A stretch of 48,894 nt of DNA from Cudoniella acicularis (Eukaryota; Ascomycota; Leotiomycetes; Helotiales; Helotiaceae): contig JAAMPI010000238.1 of the NCBI GenBank assembly GCA_013054445.1, positions 1 through 48,894 of the forward strand. The letters run 5' to 3'. The stretch's first letter is position 1; each line of letters opens with the position of its first letter. Positions 34,459 to 45,420 of this stretch are shown here, piece after piece. Below the pieces are notes generated by a model, which did not search any database, was not told where the DNA came from, and saw only the letters and a program-made list of their open reading frames with translations. Position numbers and translations under genes: made by a program.

Positions 34459-37040
34459 ATTCTCGGCCCTATTTACGAAATCTCTAACCTAGGATTAGTT
34501 CTACTTCTTTTATTCTTATTCTACTCGACGACTCGTCTATAGTAATCTCGGGTATATATTCGAACTTTCGATATTATTAGTTAATATTATTATAATCGTT
34601 ACCTATAGACTATTTTCTTAAGATTTGATAGCGTACTTAAGTTCTATTAGGGCAATCTCTCGTGTTTAGTCTTCGATATAACTAAGATATATTATTACGC
34701 TTAATAACTACTAATACTATAGATTATAAGCCTTATAATATTTATAGAGACAGTATATATAAACATCGAGAGTATCTTTTTCTGCCTAAATATATCTTAT
34801 CGATAACACGGAAACCTTTATAGTAATATCATACCTTTTCCTAAATTCTTCTTAGACTATAACCTAGCTAGAAGTCTTTACGCTTCTTAAAAGTATAAAC
34901 TTTTCGACAGTTATTACCTACCTTATCGCGCCTGTCCTATGTTCGCTACTGGTACCTAGAATCTCTCTTGTCTACGATAAGTCGTTACTAGTAAATAAAT
35001 TATTATTATTAAATAAGTTATTTAAATAATTATCTTTAGATAAGGACTATTCTATAATACGAACTTTAATTAAAGGCCTTAAGTAAAAGGTAGTTAAACG
35101 AATAATTGTCGCGAGATACCTATAGAATATATTATTTTCTTAGTTAGACAGCTCCTATTTATAATATTTAGAGGCCGAATCCGATATAAAATTACGTGAC
35201 CTTACTAAAATAGTATAAGTAATAGAGAAGGTAAATATAGATTTCTAGTAGTCCCGTTATAATTTCTCTACGATTTTCTTAAGCGCTTACGGTTAAAAGA
35301 CTTACGAGGAATCATTTATATTATAGCCTATTAAGCGAAACTATAAATGATTTAAGATTTAGACTAATTTTAGAAGAGGGAAGTTAAAAAATCAAGCGGA
35401 CGGGTACGGATAGGGAAAACGACTAGAAAATCGTAATAAACGGGTTAATATTAAAATAATAGAGATTATAAACACCTGTTTCTTCGATCGATAATAGCTC
35501 TAGTGTCCTAGAGAGAGGCGGAAGTAGGTGTCGTCTGACTCGCTCCTTATAATTCGGGTATATAAACAAGGGGCGGACGTATATATAGGGAGTTATATAC
35601 TAACTTCGGTATAAAATTATACTATAATAACTAATATTCGTGCCCTCGCCCTATAAAAAAAAACTGTTATTAAAGGTAGTAAGCCGAAACGTATAAATTA
35701 GGAGATATAGAGTCTATAGACTTCGACTAAAAGTATCGAGACCTTTATAGAAAAACAGTTAGATATTTGACTTAAATAATAGGCTTAAAGCGAGGGTAAA
35801 AGAAATATATTTAATAAACTATTTAAGTACGTATTATAAAGGATTAAGGGACCGAGAGCTTCTAAAATATAATTAAGCACGCTTATAGGCCACTATATAA
35901 TCTAGGATCCTTTTCTACTTATAGGAAGTAAGGTATAATTAACACCGTAAATACCTCTAGTACTAGATATTAGCTTAGGTATATAGAGAAACACGTCTAT
36001 ATATGTTATTATAGATTACTAAAGGCAATAGAATCTCCTAGAGAGATAATACGAAGACGGTCCCTTTAGTAACGAACTTCTAGTAATAGAAATCCTAATC
36101 TAGAAATGTTTTCTACTCTAGTAACTTAGGTATACTATTAATAGAAACTAGTTATACTTTACGACAAGAGAATACGTATATTAGGCAGTAGAAATAGTAG
36201 ATAGTAAACATTAGTTAGCTAGATATAGATCCGTCTAACTACTAGAAGTGTCCGTACTATAGTAATTAAACGCCTTAGAATTATATGATTTATATTTCTT
36301 ATATTCCTAGGAAGTATGTCTTAGATTAGTATCGTAGCGGGTTTAGCCTCCGGCGTAGAATTCGTTAACTTAATAGGTAGACTCGGATTTAAAAGGAACT
36401 TAATAGATTACTTCTTGATAGAGGTGTCGTTATTAATATTAAACCCGGGGTAGTCCTAGTAGGATAGAGGCCTAGAGGCAAACCTAGCCTCGTCCTTCCC
36501 TTTTATACTACTCGAAGATATCTTCGGACTAATTCTTACGAACGAAGTAATATTTTCCCTTAAGTCGACTAAAGGTATAGGGCCTAAAAGGGTAGAATTT
36601 ATTCGAGTCCTACGAGGCCGCCGATGCTCTATATCTACGGTATTAGTAATATAGCTAGCTATTAGGGTTTATAACTTGTATACTAAACCTAGGAGACGCT
36701 CGGTCGCCCCTTTTACCTCGCTAGCGACCCTTACGAGCTTTCTTGTCTTTCGCGCGCGTATTACGAGCTCGTATAATAAGAAGTATTGTTCTAGATAGTA
36801 TTAATTATTATTTAGAATCTTAGATAAGAGACTTATAGACTTTAGGTAGGTAGATATAAATATAACTTAGAAAGGAACGATAGTTATAACGAAATTTATA
36901 GATTCTAATTTAAGCTATTAGGCACTACTTGTCTATTTCGGTCCGGTGGCTATAAGATAAGGGTCGCTTAAAGGGGTTGTATAAGCGACTAGTAGAGATC
37001 TAGTTTAAAGATGTTATAGTTTAGGATCAGACGGATAGGA
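34459..37040 (+). pseudogene. Large relic in three readable segments
   Basis: Three plus-strand stretches follow each other: 34459-35000 (frame with FDSVLKFYWG-like start and RACPMFATGT near 34928), 35085-35515 in another phase, and 35520-37040 back in the first phase. The last is the longest, over 500 codons, passes ATG 36316, and has very low stop density at 36316-36780 (GLASGVEFVNLIGRLGFKRN region). Phase changes near 35040 and 35515 could be introns or indels. The middle segment ends basic (Lys/Arg/Asn). No catalytic motif is recognised. Whether the three parts belong to one gene is inference. Confidence 0.5.
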
Positions 37041-37041
37041 T

Positions 37042-37050
37042 CCCCCCCCC
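37042..37050. repeat. C9 homopolymer
   Basis: Nine C in a row (nine G on the other strand), unusual in such AT-rich DNA. It lies just after the readable end of the 34.5-37.0 kb relic. Confidence 0.9.
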
Positions 37051-37165
37051 GTTATCGCTAGAGACTTTTCGATTTATAATATCTCGAGTATCTATCTATA
37101 ATTATAACATTTAATAATACTTTAACGTCTCCTTTTCTGATTTTCGCTTAATAGTTCTTCTTGTT

Positions 37166-37843
37166 ATGTTAACTCTAGCTATAGACGGACTCGATTATTA
37201 TACCCTCGATACGTAAGCTTTAGCTATTAACGAAGTATCTTATCGTCCTTACTCGAGCTTTTATAATAATAAGTTCCCCGACGAAGACCTAGTCTATAGA
37301 GTCGACTACTTAATAAAGATTAACGAATTTAATACTATTAAGCGGCTTAGAGAAGAACACTAGTTACTATAAGATAAGCTTTACTCTTACTAACAGACTT
37401 AGGATAGGATAATAGCTCTTCTATCTAAGGTTATAGAACTAGTACTCCTGTTCTAGGGATCACTAGAAGAGTTTCGCCGGATTAAAACTATAATAGAAGG
37501 CGACTTTCTGGCTTCTTAGGGGATTTACGGCGTGTTAGAGGTAGAAAATTAGATTTAATATTATACGTAGGACAAGGCGTTAGTACGGAATTAGCTACTT
37601 TATAATAAGGTTTTAAAGTAGATAAACAATTTAGACCCGGCTCTCTATATAATCTTCCTATATTACTGCCCCTAATTTATTATATCCGTATCACTAGCGC
37701 GAGAAAATATCACTACTAACACTAGTTAAATAAGCCTATTCGAAGAGAGAGGAAAGGTGGCTAGCGATACTAGAAAGAGATCTTTTATAGTGGTTAACTC
37801 GAATTTTAAGCGTAAAAGGAGGTATAAATATAGCTCTTACTAG
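37166..37843 (+). pseudogene. ATG-starting relic with basic C-terminus
   Basis: From ATG 37166 a single frame runs about 225 codons. It includes a well-kept segment YNNKFPDEDLVYRVDYLI near 37261-37316, a helical middle, and a C-terminal Lys/Arg cluster (NFKRKRRYK near 37803) resembling a nuclear localisation signal. Stops are TAA/TAG. It faces a minus-strand relic that ends at about the same place, so the two are convergent. The family is not recognised. Confidence 0.55.
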
Positions 37844-37844
37844 T

Positions 37845-38325
37845 TCTATATATACTCTAACCTAGCTTATAGTTTCTTAATATCTTAATAAAGTTCTGTT
37901 GTTTATACGACTTTATCTCGTAGTTTCTTAATATCCTAGCGAATCTCTAATACCTACGCCAAACTATATTTAAGGTCCTACTTATTCTTTAGTTCCTTTA
38001 TATACTAGCGGAGGTCGCTTAACTCGTGGCGGCAATCATAGTAAGGCTCTTACTCTAATGTCAAGTTCGTCGGTTATTAAGCCGCTTTAATACTAACGCT
38101 AACGGCTCTAAGCCACGGTGTGCTACTAAGACCGCTCTTATATTGATTTTTATAGGTCTTTATTTTATAGGGGATCTTTATAAGCCTAGAAGCTTCGTCG
38201 TCGACAGAGGGGTTAGGAAGTGTAGGCTATACGGCGCTATCGTAGTTTAAGAGTATAGAGAGGAGAAGTACTTCTATATCTATATAGTTTATATTATTAT
38301 CTATTTAGAATTCTTGATTGTTATT
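37845..38325 (-). pseudogene. Minus-strand coiled-coil relic
   Basis: Read on the minus strand from 38325, the frame has a Ser/Pro/Asp-rich start, a Lys-rich stretch with KIPYKIKTYKNQ near 38180, and a C-terminal coiled coil (LRQYIKELKNKQDLK type when TAG/TAA are read as Gln) ending near 37845. Stops are TAA/TAG only. It converges on the 37166 relic. A paired arrangement on one unit is possible but unproven. Confidence 0.5.
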
Positions 38326-39170
38326 CTATAGAACTTTATTAGAAGATGACTAGTTTATTAGAGGAAAAGTATTCTTATGACTAAACTAGGACTCGCTTTA
38401 GTTTATAATTACCTTTACTTTTAAGATAATTAATAAAATAATTAGAAAATGTTTCTTACGTTTGATTTTAAACCGTCCTTTTAAAGAGGAAAAAGCATAA
38501 TAACCTTAAAATTATTATAATAAAATCTAAAAATAGTCTACGAGAGATAAAGGATTTAATATATGTTTAGTATAATCAAAATTACTCTACTATAATCCCT
38601 ACCCCTACCTCCTTATATACCCCTGTTTAGTCAAACTAGGGACAATAAACTGTTAGGGCAGGGTTTCCCGAAGTGTTTGACTAGGATTCTGGCTAGTAGT
38701 CGGTCTCTTCGTAGCCGTAACACTAATAGGGAAAGGCCGAAAAAATCTGCCGAGTCGCCCTCCGCCTAACAGAATAGCCGAGTACGGTCTAGTATAACAC
38801 TAAGTCTAAATTTAATATAGCTTATATTAGATTCTACTCTTATTATATTAAATATATTTTAATCCTAAAGTATTATATTATCGTTTTAGTTCGTATTCTT
38901 AATTTAGTAAAATAATATATTATCTTATCTTTTAAAGATCTCTTAACGCGAGCTATTTTTAGTATTTATAGTATAAGGGTAGTCAAAGCGCTGTTCTATC
39001 CTATATTAACTATATTTATACCTAAGTATAGTTAAGAAGATAAATTTATTGTCGACGTAGTAGCTAGGGGTATACCTACGTAAGCAAACTCTTATAGGTG
39101 ACTACTGTTTAGGAGATATCTTATATTAACCTGTTTAGGGGATCGCTGTTAATCCTAGCGATCATAGCTT
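38326..39170. other. Spacer with RIP-poor patch
   Basis: Between 38580 and 38800 the DNA is GC-richer and keeps many CpA and TpG (for example gggcagggtttcccgaagtgtttgactagg at 38657, in part). The phrase agtcaaactaggg at 38629 is complementary in part to gtttgactagg at 38678. This could be the end of a long terminal repeat or a regulatory region, but I find no matching second copy. No coding frame is supported. Confidence 0.4.
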
Positions 39171-39172
39171 AC

Positions 39173-39724
39173 TTTTTTTTTTACGATACTAAGGTTATTA
39201 AGCCCTTTTAAGACTAACTCTAGGTAGCGAACTAGTATATGATCTCTTTTAAAGAATAACTTAAAAACTCTATTAAAGACGACAGTTTTACGCGTAATCA
39301 GTTATCTGATACCTAGATAGAGAGGGACGGTGGGATTTACTTGCTAGTGGCCTCTTAGCGCTATCTACGACTTAAATAATATCGATATCTTAAATATACT
39401 TAAGCATACGAAGTACTATAAACGTAGTATAACAGGACGGTCACCGCTCTATATATCACGAGTATAGAAATTAAGAATAACCGCCGTATTATTATATCTA
39501 TAGCTTAGAAAACCTCTAAGTATAAGCTTACTGCCTATAATATGTCTATAGAGTAAGCTCGTCTTATAGGGTTATAGGCTTCTCTATAGCCAAGCGTTAG
39601 TTCTCCGAGTACTAGAGCTATAGTATAAAAGAGGTTGATAGGATTTAGAGAAGGGATAGAAGAGGGTAATACGAAGTAGAAGAAGAGAATCAGACTAAAA
39701 TTGAGTATAAAGACTAGTGCTTAA
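39173..39724 (+). pseudogene. Helical, basic-ended relic
   Basis: A frame of about 183 codons ends at TAA 39722. It starts in a helical region after a T run (39173-39181), contains QYRYLKY-like repeats of Tyr/Leu, and ends in a basic Lys/Arg stretch. Former Gln sites account for nearly all stops. The layout, helix then basic tail of about 180 residues, resembles a HTH-type DNA-binding start of a transposase or regulator, but no motif confirms it. Confidence 0.5.
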
Positions 39725-40210
39725 GAATAAGGAGCGTCGATAGACTTGAATTTTTTATCTTGTTTTTTCTATTAATTATTATTAAATAAAGTCCTTATAT
39801 TTATAAGTTATTTAAATAAAATTTATATAAATTTTTTATATTCTATTATAAACTACTTTAGAGTTATATATCTATATAGTATATACTATTATTAAATTTG
39901 ACATTTAATTATATATTAAAGATTAAATAGTAAAACCGTTTTCTATTTTAAAAGGAGGTATTAAGAAATATAATTAAGAATAGGATTTTATACTAGGATT
40001 ATATAGCTAAAATATTTAGAATCTATTTAAAAGAAGAAAAGTTAAAACGAATTAAGATTAAATTATAAAATATAATTTTGTCTTTATATAAGGCCTTAAA
40101 TCACTTTATAAACTTTAAGATTTTTACTTTAAAGCTATCTAGTTATTATTTATAATTACTCTTTTATAATAACACGAATAACTTGATCAATGATTTAAGC
40201 TTAAAGGATT
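39725..40210. other. AT-rich spacer
   Basis: Very AT-rich; no frame, repeat or RNA gene supported. Confidence 0.5.
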
Positions 40211-40216
40211 TTAGAT

Positions 40217-40620
40217 AAACTAGTACTTCTAAAACTAATTAATCTCGAGATAGCTCGGCATTCTAGTACCTCTTTTGCCCTCGAGGCTACGACCGAACGC
40301 TTATAGGCATCTAAGAGGGCGCTACTTATTAGCCCTATAGAGAGGATCCACGAGTTAACTAAAGAGAACGGTTAACTTCGGCTTGAGATAAGGTATTACT
40401 AGTAAATATAAAGTATAATAAAAGACCTATAAGAAGATATTAAATTTATTATAAAAAGAATAGAATATTATATTATTAATTTTAATAAAATATAAGAAGA
40501 GGTTAATATTGACTAGGATAAGGTAATAAAAGGATTAAACTAAACAAACAATTTAATCTTAAACAAGTAAAGACGAGTTTAAATATATATTAAATTATTT
40601 TTCGATTCTACTAAACTATA
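40217..40620 (+). pseudogene. Coiled-coil relic with HELTKENG motif
   Basis: A plus-strand frame of about 130 codons contains SPIERIHELTKENGQLRLEI (near 40340-40397; Gln is a TAA in the DNA), followed by a long charged helix. The pattern HELT-x-EN-x-x-LR-x-E-I-x-YY is one I know from short fungal hypothetical proteins that form a coiled coil. Function is not established. It lies about 330 bp upstream of the MADS-like relic on the same strand. Confidence 0.55.
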
Positions 40621-40753
40621 AGCGAGCCTTAGCCTCTTACCACTAAGCCTTAATAATATCAAACAAGCGCAGGTATCTAATAAGCGGCTTACCAAGTAGG
40701 ATTTATTACTTAGCCTTATAGAAACTAAGCCTACTTACTTTAGATAGCCGCCT

Positions 40754-40800
40754 TTAAATTAGATACTCTTAAATTAGACGCTCTTAAATTAGACGCTTTT
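40754..40800 (+). repeat. 15-bp tandem repeat, three copies
   Basis: Three successive copies of ttaaattagacgctc with one variant. It sits in the presumed upstream region of the MADS-like relic. A weak inverted relation exists between 40671-40705 and 40728-40764. Confidence 0.75.
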
Positions 40801-40942
40801 AAAAAAGAATTATTATTAAAAAGAATATTATTAAATAAGTATAGAAGCGCTTTAAGAGAATATATAATACTTCTACCTTAAATAAGATCTTATATATTAT
40901 TAAGTATTATACTTTTTAAATTTTATTATAGCGGTACTTATA

Positions 40943-41290
40943 AAAGACGTAATACGAAAGAAACAATCTTAGTTTTTAAAGAAGACAAACGGCCTTATTA
41001 AAAAGGCTAAACAACTAAGAAGGGTATTAGATATCGAGCTAGCTGTCTTTATCTACGATTATACTACCTATAAGTATTATATATATCGGTCAAAAGAATC
41101 CTTTATTCCTATTATAGAGAAGATAGTAAGCTAATTTATCCTGTCTCTTACTTCGAAATTAATCTAAAGTAAAAACAAGAAGAAGTCTTATTAATAGATA
41201 TTATCCTAAGCGATTTTATAACTGACGATAAGGCCGACATATAAGATTTTTAGCGGAAGGGCCCTACTAATATTCGCCTTAAGACTATAG
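40943..41290 (+). pseudogene. MADS-box-like relic
   Basis: MADS proteins bind DNA through a basic helix in an N-terminal box. This frame reads VIRKKQ, then a segment FLKKTNGLIKKAKQLRRVL (40973-41030), which matches the MADS pattern F-x-K-R-x-x-G-L-x-K-K-A-x-E-L, then IELAVFIYD and KYYIYRSKESF, in the order of the beta strands of a MADS box in small fungal MADS-like proteins. The Gly at 40991 and the Leu and Lys-Lys-Ala that follow are kept. TAG/TAA codons fall at former Gln/Trp positions. The C-terminal part is short. The initiator is lost or is one of the ATA codons. It looks like a lineage-specific fungal MADS-like gene, not MCM1 or RLM1. Confidence 0.65.
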
Positions 41291-41810
41291 TCTTAAGAAA
41301 AGTTAGGATAGAAAAACGAAAGCTAGTAAACAAATACCGTCTCTCTCGGGAAAGTATAGGGAATACTACGATAGAAAGAGCAATTTCACCGCGCTTAAGA
41401 TCTTAACCGCTACCTTTATTACTAACTATTATTAAGGACCTAGTATATTAATACTAACAAACGCTAGTTAAATAAGAATATTAAATTATATACTTTCTTT
41501 TAAAGTTAACGTCTGTCCTTATATAGCGAGAAACCTATTATACTAAGAAGACTTTATTATTTAGAGGTCTTAAATTTCTCTCTTATAAATATATAAAGTT
41601 ATAGTTAATATACTATTATTCTTTAGCTATTTCTTTATAATAATTCGGTTTATAATAAGAAAATATTATAGTTATAATTATACTATCGATTATCCTATTA
41701 CTAGTAAGGGCCGTCTAACTATCTTACTACTAAGTCTTAGAAATAAATTTTTATTATTAAAAATAACATTTGTTCTTTTACGCTAATCTTTACCTCTCTT
41801 TACGTGCGCG
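41291..41810. other. Stretch without a clear gene
   Basis: Some plus-strand readable runs occur near 41300-41430 (basic, Ser/Lys-rich) that might belong to the MADS-like relic. Nothing else is supported. Confidence 0.35.
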
Positions 41811-41970
41811 CTAAGCCACGGCGCACGTAACCCCTCGCCGCTTTACTCACCCTCGCTTCACCTCAACCTCACCCTCGCTTCACCTTAACCTTACCCTCGC
41901 TTCACCTCAACCTCACCCGTCCTCACCGGCCTTTATTGTCTGCGCTCTACCACCTCACCTTTACTCACCC
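41811..41970. other. RIP-free GC-richer island
   Basis: This short patch keeps CpA and TpG at high frequency, unlike both flanks, and holds the 22-bp array. The break is sharp. It may be a late insertion or expansion, or lie in a unique sequence never seen by RIP. Confidence 0.6.
41848..41913 (+). repeat. 22-bp tandem repeat, three copies
   Basis: Units caccctcgcttcacctcaacct begin at 41848, 41870 and 41892; the second has two C-to-T changes, and the third begins with t for c. A fourth partial unit follows. The strand is pyrimidine-rich, with many intact CpA. Confidence 0.9.
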
Positions 41971-42120
41971 CTCTAGAAGTTTCTATAAGTAGCCACGTAT
42001 CTGCTTCTATACGGAGCTACTACTCTTATTATATCGTCCCTACTATATACCTCTCTATCCTCTAGCCGAATTAAGGTAATAAGGGTATTTAATATAACTC
42101 TATATTAGTTTAGGTTAACG

Positions 42121-44860
42121 GTGATCGACATTTTAACTTTTCCTAACCTTTATTACGAATTATAGCCGACTCCTATTATATCTATAGCGTAGTCTTAGCC
42201 CTTTAAGACAGCGACTCCCCTTTATAGTATAAAGATATCCGCGCGAGTAAGTTACTCTATAAGTAAAAGACGTAAGATTATTTATAGTTTTTATATAATA
42301 TATCAGTTTAAAAATCAATACGTTCTTAGTAGTCAAGGCTTTATCGACGGCGATACGATTTCTTTTAACTTACGTATACCTATATATAGATTTAAGCGAT
42401 TTTACTATCGCTATATTAATAACCTAAGAGAGATAGACACTATTAGAGACTTTTACTATCTATTCTATACTACTTACTAGACGCTACTTTACGACAATTC
42501 CGACGGCGAGGCTCTTAATAATAATATTAAAACCTTGTTTAACGTCTTTAAAAGTCTTTATTACGATAAGACTTCGCGTTCTCTAAGATAGGGGCATAAC
42601 TATTACTTTAAGGATATTTTAGATAAAAAGGATCGACAAGCTTCTTAAGAGAATATTATAGCTTCTTATAAGATAGTCTTAGCTAAGTTGGCAGACCTAT
42701 TATAATTTTACTTTAAAGAGAAGGAGGTTTAAGTACGACTCTAAAAGCGCTATTCTCTACCTTACTTACTATTATTATCAACTGTTATAGGGGATCGTCC
42801 CGGCTAACTATTACTATTACTATAAGAGATTTTTAAGTCAATTCTGTTCTATCTTTGTTTTTAAGATATATAGTCTATAATAAGAACCTGCCGAGCTTTC
42901 TATAATAGATTTAGTAGAAGCGCTCTCGACCTACGACCTTCCTTCTAGAAATCTATGTCCTAGGGTTACGGCGAAACTACTTTTATAAGATCGCTTCGGC
43001 TAAGAGGATATTCTTAAAAACAGTGGTTTTTTATAATCAAGTTAGAGGCAAAGGACGGCCCGAACAGGATAAGCTTATAAAATCGAAAGAGAATTTAGAA
43101 ACTCTACGCCGATTTAATCGCTATAGTCTATACTATTAAAGAGCCTCGCCGTACCCGATACGATAGTATTAAATCATATTACGATCAGGTACCGGGCCCC
43201 GTTATAAGTTACTTGGTTTTAGGTTCTAGTACTAACGGTTATCGAGAACTAATAGAGATATATATACCTTTTAGCGTGTCTTAGGGTTCTCTAGTTTATA
43301 TTATAATACTATATTATATTATTATATCAAATCGGAGATTGATTTCAGGCCTCACTTTCCTATTCGATAACGGCCGATCTGTTAATATAGGTTATATAGG
43401 CAGATCTATAAATCAAGCCGATTCTATACTTTCTCTTAGATCTTTATAGTTAGGTTTTAGTCGACTTAGTCTCGAGGTAGTTAAACTAGACACGTATCCG
43501 CGTTCTCGCTATAGTTATAAACCCTCTTATTAGCTCGTAGTTACGAGATAGCCGTTAGGCTACCTTAAAGAAATCTAGCTTAGCCTTAATATAAGCCTTC
43601 TTTGTTTTAAATAGAATATGCCTAACATCGTTCTTCTAGGCTATACGTATCGTAAGAATTGGTCTAGACACGCCTAGGCACTTAAAGTTTAATACTATCT
43701 CGTAGACATATCCCTACCCTAAAATATCTCCCTCTATTTATAAAGGTAATATCGCGACTTTATATAAGTTATAGAGAGGATCGTTTATTCTGGTTTCGAC
43801 GCTATATATCGCACCTACGAACGGCTAACTTATAGGGATCAAAGTATATAGCGCTCTAGGACTATCTACCGGTATTACTAGAATTGGATTCCTTTATAAT
43901 ATAGGCGTAGAACATATACTAGGTTCCGTAGACAATGCCTTATTAGCCTTTTTCCTCGATAAGGTAAAAAGACTAGTTAAGGTTATAGCCTATAAGAGTG
44001 GTTCTTTAATTCGTTATCTAGAAGTTAGTCCTTTATTTTAGCTATGATTTTAACGCGGGTATATATAGGCTCTAACCGGATTAGTTTACTATAACCTCTT
44101 ATAGGACAAGCGGACCCCTGCCTTAGTTATAGGTAAATTCCCCTATATTATTAGAGTATATTAATTATACGACATCGAATAATAGTTATATCATTAGACT
44201 CTATAGCTGTTTTATAGTCTGTCTGCCTTAATCTATCCTTAGTTACGGGTCCTAGTAGCTGATCTTAACCGTAAGATAAACGGCTAAACTGTCTTAAGGT
44301 TATTATAACAAATACGATACTTATTTCCTAGTTACTCTAGTCAGCCCCTTATAACCCTATAGCCGCCTTATATTTTAAAAGTCGTCTTTAAGAGATGCCC
44401 CTCGGCGATATTAAAAACTATAGTAAGTATCGATCCTAGTTATAACTAAAAAAGAAATATCGGTCTGTTTAGGTCTCTATTAATCCGGTTATATTAACAA
44501 AGCACCGGCGCGTCGGCTAAGTCACTAGTCTCCTATTTCGCTCGGGCGACGATAGACCTGACCTACTTGGCCAATAGACGAGGGCTAGCGATACTTGTGT
44601 TCTTAAGGAAGACAAATAGATTTTAGTATTAGAGTTTATAATATATAAACCTAGGTTAGTGACACGGCCTAGATTATTATAAGTCGAAGGTATAACTCTT
44701 ATTATAAACTAGAAGAGAGTTAACTAGGGCCTAAGTAGACTATAAGAACTCGCGAGTAAGGGTTATAGTTAGTAAAGGATAATAGAGATCAGATAAGACT
44801 TTAACGCTATTTTTAACCGATATAAATATATTTAGTTATAAATAGGAAATTAATATCGCT
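42121..44860 (+). pseudogene. Large relic resembling fungal F-box/jacalin-like proteins
   Basis: About 900 codons can be followed in plus-strand frames. 42121 to about 43620 is one frame with open runs of 60 or more codons and contains NRKRIWKL-like (near 43084) and RLISGLTFLFDNGRSVNIGY (43346-43405). A phase change near 43600 leads to a second module, GITRIGFLYNIGVEHILGSV (43873-43930), and another near 44500 to a third, SLLFRSGDDRPDLLGQW type (44530). These three share the pattern I/V-x-x-L-x-F-x-x-x-x-G-x-x-x-x-x-G of beta-rich lectin-like repeats known from large fungal F-box protein families. No F-box could be placed with certainty at the N-terminus. Phase shifts may be introns or indels. 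A ligand or substrate cannot be inferred. Confidence 0.5.
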
Positions 44861-44999
44861 TCCTTTTAAAAGGAAAGGAAAATTTTATAATAGTCTTTAC
44901 TATATAATTTATATAATTAATCGCTCCCTTAAATCCTTATTATAGACTCTATATATAGAGCAAGCTTTATATTACTTCTTCGTATAGAGAGTCAATTCG

Positions 45000-45420
45000 G
45001 TTTTTCTCGTAAATCTCTAACTATAATACTTGAATAGTTTGTTATAGACAATCTAGTAGCGCTTAAGATCTCTTTTATAAGAACACCCCTAACTATAGTC
45101 GGCGTACTCGAATAGTTTCTCGTAGATATACTCGTAGCGCTTAAGATCTTTATTGTCGTCGAACCCCTTCTCGTAGGTCTCGTAAATCTAAGGCAAGTCC
45201 CCGTATATATCTAGGCAACTAGCCGAGTAAAGACGTAGGTTTAAAGTTAAATTCTATATTAAATTTCGTAAATAGTATATTAAAGTTAGTATAGATATCT
45301 CTTTCTCGTCTTTTTCCTCCTCTTTCTCCTCTTCCTCCTCGTCCTCTTCCTCTTCTTCCTCCTCTTCCTCCTCTTCCTCCTTATAGTCCCTCTATAATAG
45401 TATACGATCCTTAAGTAATA
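45000..45420 (-). pseudogene. Acidic-tract relic, minus strand
   Basis: The minus strand from 45390 to 45300 encodes an almost uninterrupted Glu/Asp tract. Downstream, to about 45000, a frame with a repeated motif follows: DLKRYEYIYEKLFEYADYS near 45140-45085 is echoed by a similar DLKRY-x-IVYNKLFKYYS piece about 80 bases on. TAG sites fit former Trp. An acidic stretch next to a short tandem helical repeat is consistent with a histone- or nucleic-acid-contacting protein, but no family is recognised. Confidence 0.5.
45297..45392. repeat. Polypyrimidine tract (low complexity)
   Basis: About 95 bases of almost pure C/T (tcctcctcttcc units) on the plus strand. It encodes the acidic tract on the minus strand and escapes RIP because it has no CpA. 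Such purine-pyrimidine runs can adopt unusual DNA structure. Confidence 0.9.

Noticed and set aside
38580..38800. Long terminal repeat
   Set aside because: It starts with tgtt and is GC-richer than its flanks, but no second copy was found in the window.
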